From contig JAFAPJ010000275.1 in NCBI GenBank assembly GCA_019247255.1, positions 1 through 12,080 of the forward strand: 12,080 nucleotides of DNA, in the 5' to 3' direction. The translations under genes were made by a program, and so were the position numbers. Below the pieces are notes generated by a model. That model did not search any database. It saw only the letters and a program-made list of their open reading frames with translations, and was not told the DNA's origin. This document shows positions 6,252 through 12,080 of the stretch, in pieces. Source of the stretch: Methylobacteriaceae bacterium. Its GTDB lineage: Bacteria > Pseudomonadota > Alphaproteobacteria > Rhizobiales > Beijerinckiaceae. The first letter of the stretch is position 1. Each line of letters begins with the position of its first letter.

Positions 6252-7193
6252 ATGAGGCCGGGGCGCGTCCTCGTGACCGGGGCGACCGGCTTCGTCGGGC
6301 GGGCGCTCGTCGACAGCCTCGCCGCACGGGACATCCCGGTCACGCGCGCGCTCCGTCGCCCCACGAGCGGCAGCCCGCATCGCGACGTGTCAGTCGGCGA
6401 GATCGGCCCGGGAACGGATTGGCGCGACGCCTTGCGCGAGGTCGAGGCCGTCGTTCACCTCGCCGCCCACGTCCATGTCGCGCCGGAGCGCGCCGCCGGC
6501 GAGGCCGCCCTCTTCGACCCCGTGAACCGCGCCGGCACCGTACGGCTCGCCGAGGCCGCGGCGCAAGCGGGGGTCAAGCGCCTCGTCTTTCTGTCGAGCG
6601 CGGCCGTCTACGGGGTCGCGAGCCCGGGCCGCCCCTTCACCGAGGCCGATCGGCCCGATCCCGTGACGCTCTACGCGGCCTCGAAGCTCGCGGCGGAGCG
6701 CGCGCTCGCGGAGCTCGCCGAGGCGACGGGCCTGCAGGTCGTCGCGCTCCGGGCTCCGCTCGTCTGTGGTCCCGGCGTGAAGGGCAACCTCGCGAGCCTC
6801 GCCCTGCTCCTCGCCCGGCCGGTGCCGCTGCCGCTGGGCCGCCTTCGGAACCGCCGCACGCTCCTGTCGCTGCCGAACCTCGTGCGGGCGGTCGAGCTCG
6901 CTCTCGAGCGCGACGGCCCGGCCGGCTTCGCGCTCTACAATCTGGGGGATGCGGAGCCGCTCTCGACCGAGGCGATCGCCCGGGCGCTCGCGGCGGGGCT
7001 CGGCCGGACGCCCTGGCTCGTCCCGGCGCCCGTCGGGCTCGTCCGCGCCGCGGCCGCGGCGCTCGGCCGGCAGGGCCTCGCTGATCGACTCTTCGGAGAC
7101 CTCGAAGTCAGCTCGCGCGCCTTTCGCGAGACCTACGGCTTCACGGACGTGGTCGCGACGGAGGCTGCGCTCGCACGATCCGCCCCGCGCTGA
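6252..7193 (+). CDS. NAD(P)-dependent SDR, UDP-4-keto-sugar reductase/epimerase-like (WbpK/WbpV/WreQ type)
   Basis: An extended short-chain dehydrogenase of 313 residues. It shows the nucleotide-binding GATGFVG (10-16), a VVHLAAHVHV strand (67-76), catalytic Ser in FLSSAAVYG (113-121), and the YAASK Tyr/Lys pair (Tyr141, Lys145). The substrate-binding half has GPGVKGN (173-179), PLPLG (192-196) and LRNRRTLLSLPNLV (198-211). That pattern is characteristic of enzymes that reduce or epimerise C4 of UDP-4-keto-6-deoxy-GlcNAc, giving UDP-FucNAc or UDP-QuiNAc. The next gene encodes the 4,6-dehydratase that would supply this substrate, which supports the assignment. ATG 6252 lies 10 nt after the lipoprotein stop. 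The frame stays open upstream to about 6042, but that overlaps the lipoprotein and puts Arg-rich residues before the Rossmann fold, so I reject the longer start. UDP-glucose 4-epimerase is the main alternative. Confidence 0.85.
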   Translation: MRPGRVLVTGATGFVGRALVDSLAARDIPVTRALRRPTSGSPHRDVSVGEIGPGTDWRDALREVEAVVHLAAHVHVAPERAAGEAALFDPVNRAGTVRLAEAAAQAGVKRLVFLSSAAVYGVASPGRPFTEADRPDPVTLYAASKLAAERALAELAEATGLQVVALRAPLVCGPGVKGNLASLALLLARPVPLPLGRLRNRRTLLSLPNLVRAVELALERDGPAGFALYNLGDAEPLSTEAIARALAAGLGRTPWLVPAPVGLVRAAAAALGRQGLADRLFGDLEVSSRAFRETYGFTDVVATEAALARSAPR

Positions 7194-7247
7194 CGAGCCT
7201 TGCCACCCGTGAAATGCCCGGCCGCCTCTGCTAGGGAGCGAAGCGAG

Positions 7248-7266
7248 GGCGCGCGCCGGGCGCGCC
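7248..7266 (+). repeat. Perfect GC hairpin ahead of the dehydratase gene
   Basis: 7-nt arms GGCGCGC and GCGCGCC flank a 5-nt loop GCCGG, ending 11 nt before the GTG at 7278. In RNA this would be a very stable stem next to the ribosome-binding region. A short TTT follows (7275-7277), too weak to call an intrinsic terminator. If translation instead begins at 7200 or 7209, the repeat would be coding (Gly-Ala-Arg-Arg-Ala-Arg) and the symmetry partly a by-product of GC-rich Arg/Ala codons. Confidence 0.35.
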
Positions 7267-7277
7267 GGACGGGATTT

Positions 7278-9170
7278 GTGACGAGCCGCCGCCTCATCAT
7301 CGTCGCGCACGACGTCGCCGCAACCGCGCTCGCGCTGCCGCTGAGCTTTCTCCTGCGCTGGGGCGGCGTCGAGTTCGGAGTTCGCCTTCAACCGATCGGG
7401 ATCACCTGCGCGCTCGCGCTGCCCCTCGCGATCCTGGCCTATTGGGCGCTGCGTCTCGACCGCTCGCCCTGGAAATATGTCTCTCTCGCCGATCTCAACC
7501 GGATCGCGCTCGCCGTCGTGGTTCCGGCGATCTTCCTCGCGCTCGTCGACTTCCTGTCGCGGGGCGAGCTCATCGTGCCCCGCACGGTCCCGATCATCTA
7601 CTGGCTCGTCCAGACGGCTCTCCTGGCCGGTCCCCGCATCGCCTATCGTCTCTACCGGGCGCGCCGCCGCGAGCGCAGGGCCGGGCGGCTCGACCGGGTG
7701 CCGGTCCTCGTCGCCGGGACGGACGACGAGGCGGATCAGCTCATCGGCCGCCTGCGGCGCGATCCGACGAACCCGCTCGAGCCCGTGGCGCTCCTCGCGA
7801 TCAAGCCCCGGCAGGTCGGGGACCGCATCCGGCAGGTGCCGATCCTCGGCACGTTGGCGGAGCTCGACGAGGTGCTGCGCAAGCTAGACATCCGTGGCGT
7901 TCGTCCGCGCCGCCTCATCCTGACGCGCTCCGCGCTCCGAGACACGGCCGGCATCGACGAGCTGCTCGCCCGGGCGCGGGCGCTCGGCCTCGCGACCGTG
8001 CGGCCGAACGAGGGCCTGACGGATGTCGGCACCGCCGACGCGCCGCTGACGCTCGCGCCCGTCTCGATCGACGACCTCCTCGGCCGCTCGGCGCGCGAGC
8101 TCGACCTCGCGCCGGCTCGCGACCTCATCCGGGGCCGTCGCGTCCTCGTCACGGGCGCGGGCGGCTCGATCGGGTCCGAGCTGTGCCGGCAAATCGCGGC
8201 GCTGGGCGCGGCCGAGCTCATGCTCCTCGACCAGTCGGAGCTCGCGCTCTGGACGGCCGGCCGCGAGATCGAGGCCGCCTATCCGGCCCTGCCGCTCGCG
8301 CGCCACCTCGGCAGCGTCGCCGACGGGCCGGACCTGCGCTCGGCCTTCGCGCGCTTCCGCCCGCATCTCGTCTTCCACGCGGCCGCGCTCAAGCATGTCG
8401 ACATCGCCGAAGCGCACGTGCTCGCCGCCGTTCGCACGAACACGCTCGGAACCGACGAGGTGGCGCGCGCGGCGACCGAGGCCGGCGTGATCTGCGCCGT
8501 CTTCATCTCGACCGACAAGGCCGTGCATCCCGTCTCCGTCCTCGGCGCCACGAAGCGCGCCGGCGAGCTCGTCTGGGGCACCCGGGGGCGGTCGGGCGGG
8601 ATCACCCGATTCCTGTCCGTCCGGTTCGGGAACGTCCTCGGCTCGTCGGGTTCCGTCATTCCGCTCTTCACCGAGCAGCTGAAGCGGGGCGGACCGATCA
8701 CCGTCACGCATCCCGAGGTCGAGCGCTACTTCATGACGATCCGCGAGGCGGTGCGGCTCGTTCTCATGGCGTCCGCGCTCGGGACGAACGGGCCCGACCT
8801 CTCGCCGACATTCGTGCTCGACATGGGGGAGCCCGTGCGCATCGTCGACCTCGCGCGCCGCATGATCCGGCTCGCCGGGCTCGAGCCGGACGTCGACATG
8901 CCGATCGTGTTCACGGGACTCCGGCCGGGCGAGCGGCTGACGGAGGCGCTCGAGTTCCGGGACGAGGCACTGGGCCCCACCACCATCCCGGGGGTGCGGG
9001 CGACGGATCCGAGCCTTCCCGTCGCCGAAATCGTGGAGGCGGCTCTCGCCGCGTTGCGTCAGGCCGCGACGCTGCGGGACGAGGGCGCCGCGCTGCGCGC
9101 TCTCGCGCGGCTCATCCCGGGCTACGCGCCCCACCTGCCGAGCGAGCGCGAGACCCTTCCGGCGGCGTGA
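7278..9170 (+). CDS. Membrane-bound UDP-GlcNAc 4,6-dehydratase-like polysaccharide biosynthesis protein (WbpM/CapD family)
   Basis: A large FlaA1/WbpM/CapD homologue, 630 residues from GTG 7278, in the family's usual 600-665 range. The N-terminal third has four hydrophobic helices (about 7-28, 41-58, 76-93, 104-120; the last contains IIYWLVQTALLAGPRIAYRL), then a cytoplasmic Rossmann-like region. The catalytic domain begins at about 285 with VLVTGAGGSIGSEL (nucleotide-binding GAGGSIG, 293-299), followed by HAAALKHV, FISTDKAVHP, GATKR and VRFGNVLGSSGSVIPLF. These enzymes make UDP-4-keto-6-deoxy-GlcNAc at the inner membrane. The catalytic Ser411 and Lys426 are kept, but the Tyr/Met position of YxxxK/MxxxK is Leu422. 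I prefer GTG 7278 (starts VTSRRLIIVAHD) because the codons before it, back to TTG 7200, are atypical, Arg-rich and contain a perfect hairpin; GTG 7209 and TTG 7200 are possible. It follows the reductase gene by 84 nt. Confidence 0.9.
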   Translation: MTSRRLIIVAHDVAATALALPLSFLLRWGGVEFGVRLQPIGITCALALPLAILAYWALRLDRSPWKYVSLADLNRIALAVVVPAIFLALVDFLSRGELIVPRTVPIIYWLVQTALLAGPRIAYRLYRARRRERRAGRLDRVPVLVAGTDDEADQLIGRLRRDPTNPLEPVALLAIKPRQVGDRIRQVPILGTLAELDEVLRKLDIRGVRPRRLILTRSALRDTAGIDELLARARALGLATVRPNEGLTDVGTADAPLTLAPVSIDDLLGRSARELDLAPARDLIRGRRVLVTGAGGSIGSELCRQIAALGAAELMLLDQSELALWTAGREIEAAYPALPLARHLGSVADGPDLRSAFARFRPHLVFHAAALKHVDIAEAHVLAAVRTNTLGTDEVARAATEAGVICAVFISTDKAVHPVSVLGATKRAGELVWGTRGRSGGITRFLSVRFGNVLGSSGSVIPLFTEQLKRGGPITVTHPEVERYFMTIREAVRLVLMASALGTNGPDLSPTFVLDMGEPVRIVDLARRMIRLAGLEPDVDMPIVFTGLRPGERLTEALEFRDEALGPTTIPGVRATDPSLPVAEIVEAALAALRQAATLRDEGAALRALARLIPGYAPHLPSERETLPAA

Positions 9171-9171
9171 T

Positions 9172-9185
9172 CCGGCCGTTGCCGG
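9172..9185. terminator. Weak candidate bidirectional terminator stem in the convergent gap
   Basis: CCGGC and GCCGG flank the 4-nt loop CGTT inside the 35-bp gap between the convergent dehydratase and oxoamine synthase genes. The position is right for a shared terminator, but the stem is only 5 bp and no T-tract follows on either strand. A Rho-dependent end is equally likely. Confidence 0.2.
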
Positions 9186-9205
9186 CCCGGCCGACGCGAG
9201 CCGCT

Positions 9206-10588
9206 CTATTGGTTCAGCGACTGCGCGAAGGAGCGCAGGACGTCCGCCGTGCTGCTGAGTCCGCCCGCCTCTTCGGCCGTCGCGGCGACCGCCTCCTCGA
9301 TCTGCTCACGCGTATGGTCCGCGGTGATGAAGAAGCGCAACCGCGCCAGACGCTCCGGGACGGCGGGATGCAGGATCGGCATCACGTTGACGCCGCGCTC
9401 GGCGAGCTTGGCCGAGAGCATTGCGGCCTTGAGCGATTCCGCCACGATGACGGGCGAGATCGCACGGCCGCGGCTCGTGCCCGTATCGAGCCCGTGCCGC
9501 TTCGCGCTCTCGAGAAAGGTTTCGCCGTTCTCCCGCAAGCGTGCGACGCGATCGGGCTCGCGAAGCATCACTTGCAGCGCCGCGAAGGAGGCGGCCGCGA
9601 CGGGCGGCGACAGCCCGACGCTGTAGACGAACGCACCGACCGACACCTTCACGTACTCGATAAGGGCCGCGGAGCCCGCGAGGTAGCCGCCTGCGCCCGC
9701 GAGGGTCTTCGACAGCGTGCCCATCCAGATGTCGACGTCGCGCGGATCGACGCCGGTCTCCTCGTGGATCCCATGCCCGCGCCGGCCCAGAACCCCGAGG
9801 CCGTGCGCGTCGTCGACCATCAGCCAGGCGCCGTGCCGCTGCTTGATCTCGATCACGCGGGCGAGGTCCGGCCAGTCGCCGTCCATCGAGTAGAGGCCCT
9901 CGACGACGATCAGCGTCCGGGCATGCTGGCGGCGCTGCGCCGCGAGCAGGCCGTCGAGCGCGTCGAGATCGTTATGCGGGAAGGACCGCCGGGTCGCCCC
10001 CGACAGCTGGGCGCCAACCACCACGCTGTTATGGATGAGCTCGCCGTAGACGATGAGGTCCTTCGGCCCGAGGATCTGACCGATCACCCCGACATTCGTC
10101 GCATGGCCGCTCACCATGACGACGCAATCCTCGGCCGAATACAGCTCCGCGAGGCCGCGTTCGAGGTCGCGATGCGCTGGGCGCTCGCCGGCGACAAGCC
10201 GGCTCGCCGAGGTGGAGGTGCCGTAGCGCTCGATCGCGGCCTGGGCGGCCGCCGAGACTTCGGGATGGCCGTTGAGGCCGAGGTAATCGTAGGACGAGAA
10301 GTTCGTGTAGGTGCGGTTCCCGATCAGCGTCTCGGCGCCCGCCCGCTTCTCGTGAACCCGAAAGAACGGGCTCTCGAGCCCGATCACCGCCGCGAAGGAT
10401 TGCTGCGTCCGGATCTCCTTGAAGCCCGGCAGCGTCGTGAAGTCGGTCGCCTCCCCGGGCAGCTTCGGCAGGGGCGCCTCGCGGCGCGCGGCCGCGCTCG
10501 GGACGGCCCCGGCCCGGCGGCGCGCGACATGGGCGAACAGCGCGTTCCGGTCGCCCTCGGACAGGCGACCGGATTTGCGATCGGTCAC
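9206..10588 (-). CDS. Alpha-oxoamine synthase (PLP-dependent, AONS/KBL/serine palmitoyltransferase-like)
   Basis: A fold-type-I PLP enzyme of 460 residues that joins an acyl thioester to an amino acid with loss of CO2, giving an alpha-amino ketone. Family motifs: NFSSYDYLGLNGHPEV (96-111), YGTSTSASRLVAGE (122-135), the VMVSGHATNVGVI cofactor loop (157-169), ELIHNSVV (183-190), VVEGLYSMDGD (228-238), DDAHGLGVLG (259-268, with the PLP-contacting Asp and His), and TLSKTLAGAGGY (291-302, Schiff-base Lys294). The roughly 95 residues before the core are longer than in typical family members near 400 residues and include LSEGDRNALFAHVARRRAG, possibly a docking or linker helix. The GTG start at 10588 overlaps the PKS stop as GTGA, with AAGGG 9 nt upstream. 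The PKS partner suggests that its ACP-bound chain is the acyl donor. 8-Amino-7-oxononanoate synthase is less likely, as no other bio genes are seen. The amino acid substrate is unknown. Confidence 0.9.
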   Translation of the reverse strand: MTDRKSGRLSEGDRNALFAHVARRRAGAVPSAAARREAPLPKLPGEATDFTTLPGFKEIRTQQSFAAVIGLESPFFRVHEKRAGAETLIGNRTYTNFSSYDYLGLNGHPEVSAAAQAAIERYGTSTSASRLVAGERPAHRDLERGLAELYSAEDCVVMVSGHATNVGVIGQILGPKDLIVYGELIHNSVVVGAQLSGATRRSFPHNDLDALDGLLAAQRRQHARTLIVVEGLYSMDGDWPDLARVIEIKQRHGAWLMVDDAHGLGVLGRRGHGIHEETGVDPRDVDIWMGTLSKTLAGAGGYLAGSAALIEYVKVSVGAFVYSVGLSPPVAAASFAALQVMLREPDRVARLRENGETFLESAKRHGLDTGTSRGRAISPVIVAESLKAAMLSAKLAERGVNVMPILHPAVPERLARLRFFITADHTREQIEEAVAATAEEAGGLSSTADVLRSFAQSLNQ

Positions 10589-12080
10589 TGCAACAGGCCC
10601 TTCACACCCTGGGCGCGCGCGGTCACGGCTTCCATCACGGGCGCGAGCTCCTCGTCGAGCGCGATGCCGGCATGGCGGTCGTTGAGCGCCTGCGTGACGC
10701 GCGCCTCCTCGTCGCCCTGGCCCGACTGGACGAAGGAGATGAGATGCTCGGCGAGAGCCGGCGCGGAAAGCGTGCCGACCGAGCCCGAGGGCGGGGAGGG
10801 CAGCTCGAGGCGGTCCTGCAGCGCCGTCGCGAGCTCGATCGCCATGAGCGAATCGAGGCCCATCTCCGCGAGCTTCTTCGTCGTGCTGACGTCCTGGCGC
10901 GGCACCCGCAGCACGGTCGCGATCTCGCCGACGATGATCTCGACCACCTGCTTGCGAACCGCCTCCGGATCGCCGCTCGCCACGAGCGACCGGAGGTCGA
11001 TCGAGCCCCGGTCCTCCTGTGCGATCGCGCCGCCCTCGCGCACGAGCCCCGCAAAGCTCGGCGAGGCGAGGGCGGGCAGACGTCGCGCGGCCGACCAATC
11101 GAGCGAGCCGACCGCGAGCACGGCGTCGCCGATCGAATCGGCGCCCCGCCCGAGCGCCTGCGCCATGAGGTCGAGCGCCTCGCGGGCCGGCATGGCCTTC
11201 ACGCCGACGCGCTTGGCGAGCGCCTCCGCGAGCCCCTTCTGGCGGGCGAGCACGCCGACATCCGAGATCGCCCCCCAGGCGACCGCGAGGCCGGGCTTGC
11301 CGGCGGCGCGGCGCGCCCGCGCGAGACCTTCCAGATACCCGTTCGCCGCCACATAGGCGGCCTGGCCCGGATTGCCCACGAAGGTGGTGATGGACGAGAA
11401 CAGCACGAAATAGTCCAGCGCGTCCTGGGCCGTCAGCCTGTCGAGCAGCGCCGCGCCCGCGACCTTCGGATTCAGGACCCGCGTGAAGGTCTCCTCGTTG
11501 AGGTTCGCGGCGAGCCCGTCCTCCAGCACCATGGCGCCGTGGATCACGCCGCCGAGCGGCGGCATGGTGGCCCGAACCTCGGCGAGCAGCCCGCCGAGAG
11601 CGTCGGCCTCCGCCACGTCGCAAGCGGCCGCCCTGACGTCCACGCCGCGCTCGCGCAGCATGGCCAGAACCGCGTGCGCCTCCTCGCTCGCCGGGCCGCT
11701 TCGACCGACGAGCACGAGGTGGCGCACGCCGCGATCCGCGAGCCAGAGCGCCGCCTCGAGCCCGAAGCCGCCGAACCCGCCCGTCACGAGATGCGTCCGG
11801 TCGGACGCGAAGCGGAACTCCGCCTCGCTCCGGTCGGAGACCGCTCGCGTGGGCGGACGGATCACGATCTTCCCGACATGCCCGGATTGCTGCATGAGCC
11901 GGAACGCGTCGACGACCTCCGTCCCCTCGTAGAGCCGGTAGGGCAGGGGCCGGAACGCGCCCGCCCCGACGAGCCGGATCACTTCGCCGAACACCTCGGC
12001 GGCCCGGCCCTGGTCGGACAGAAGCTGGTCGACGTCCACGCCGAAATCGCTGAGGTTGCGGCGGAAGGGCCGAAGGCCGA
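10585..12080 (-). CDS. Type I polyketide synthase, C-terminal part (end of ER, KR, ACP); runs off the right edge
   Basis: The frame is open to position 12080. The residues before the apparent GTG at 12039 read GLRPFRRNLSDFG, a PKS enoylreductase motif that continues into VDVDQLL, so this is an internal piece of a larger gene. Counting residues from 12039, the ER ends near 62 (MQQSGHVGKIVIRPP). The KR spans about 80-320: NADPH loop TGGFGGFG (86-93), VLEDG (171-175), Lys192, Ser216 in LFSSITTF, and Tyr229/Asn233 in AAYVAANGYLEG, so it looks active. The ACP lies at about 360-440, with the phosphopantetheine Ser397 in MGLDSLMAIEL. A tail of about 45 residues follows. The ER-KR-ACP order is the end of a fully reducing module, expected to be preceded by KS-AT-DH. 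The stop overlaps the oxoamine synthase start (GTGA). The KR lacks the A-type Trp and keeps the final Asp of the B-type LDD motif. Confidence 0.95.
   Translation of the reverse strand, partial: GLRPFRRNLSDFGVDVDQLLSDQGRAAEVFGEVIRLVGAGAFRPLPYRLYEGTEVVDAFRLMQQSGHVGKIVIRPPTRAVSDRSEAEFRFASDRTHLVTGGFGGFGLEAALWLADRGVRHLVLVGRSGPASEEAHAVLAMLRERGVDVRAAACDVAEADALGGLLAEVRATMPPLGGVIHGAMVLEDGLAANLNEETFTRVLNPKVAGAALLDRLTAQDALDYFVLFSSITTFVGNPGQAAYVAANGYLEGLARARRAAGKPGLAVAWGAISDVGVLARQKGLAEALAKRVGVKAMPAREALDLMAQALGRGADSIGDAVLAVGSLDWSAARRLPALASPSFAGLVREGGAIAQEDRGSIDLRSLVASGDPEAVRKQVVEIIVGEIATVLRVPRQDVSTTKKLAEMGLDSLMAIELATALQDRLELPSPPSGSVGTLSAPALAEHLISFVQSGQGDEEARVTQALNDRHAGIALDEELAPVMEAVTARAQGVKGLLQ
10598..10602 (-). 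promoter_or_regulatory. Shine-Dalgarno site for the alpha-oxoamine synthase gene
   Basis: AAGGG on the minus strand, within the last codons of the PKS gene, lies 9 nt before the GTG at 10588. It supports that start and re-initiation at the GTGA overlap. Confidence 0.55.

Noticed and set aside
7248..7266. The GC hairpin as an intrinsic terminator between the reductase and dehydratase genes.
   Set aside because: Only three T residues follow, after an 8-nt gap, so it lacks a proper T-tract; kept as a structural repeat only.
7442..11356. A 3.9-kb plus-strand open frame (about 1300 codons) crossing the dehydratase, the convergent gap, the oxoamine synthase and part of the PKS.
   Set aside because: It is out of frame with one strong gene and antisense to two others; its product is Arg/Ala/Pro-rich with no motif. 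Long empty frames are expected when stop codons are rare at high GC.
10589..11623. Minus-strand frame extending the oxoamine synthase upstream to an 805-residue protein.
   Set aside because: Upstream of 10588 it overlaps the KR/ACP-coding frame of the PKS, is low-complexity Arg/Gly/Ala, and has no domain; the GTG at 10588 has a ribosome site and the GTGA overlap.

Overview
The window is GC-rich throughout, densely packed, and strongly biased to G/C at third codon positions. The gene content points to an alphaproteobacterium of the Hyphomicrobiales (Rhizobiales), plausibly Methylobacterium-like: an MlaE permease with a fused STAS domain, a rhizobial-type CheZ-like protein, and a reducing type I polyketide synthase followed by an alpha-oxoamine synthase. 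The taxonomic call is inferred from architecture and composition; no rRNA or other marker gene is present. I see no tRNA, rRNA, CRISPR array, insertion sequence or phage gene.

Layout: three transcription blocks. Block A (minus strand, 2229 down to 1) holds an enolase-superfamily dipeptide epimerase or N-acetyl-D-glutamate racemase, a CheZ-like protein whose phosphatase motif looks degraded, and the N-terminal third of an EamA/DMT transporter that runs off the left edge. The last two overlap by ATGA. Block B (plus strand, 2328-9170) is a tight run of an MCE-type lipid transporter (STAS-MlaE permease, MlaF ATPase, long MlaD-type MCE protein, PqiC-type lipoprotein), then a UDP-sugar 4-reductase-like SDR and a WbpM/CapD-type membrane UDP-GlcNAc 4,6-dehydratase. 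Block C (minus strand, 12080 down to 9206) is the 3' end of a type I PKS (end of ER, KR, ACP) that enters from the right edge and overlaps an alpha-oxoamine synthase by GTGA. Blocks A and B diverge from a 98-bp spacer. Blocks B and C converge on a 35-bp spacer.

How the genes may work together: Block B is an envelope block. The four MCE genes should form an inner-membrane ABC lipid transporter with periplasmic and outer-membrane-facing parts. The two SDR enzymes should make a UDP-2-acetamido-2,6-dideoxyhexose (QuiNAc or FucNAc type) for a surface polysaccharide. Block C suggests a fully reducing PKS whose acyl-ACP is released by decarboxylative condensation with an amino acid, giving a long-chain alpha-amino ketone resembling a sphingoid base. 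This is the part of the window most likely to be an under-described pathway, but the start of the PKS and any tailoring genes lie outside it.
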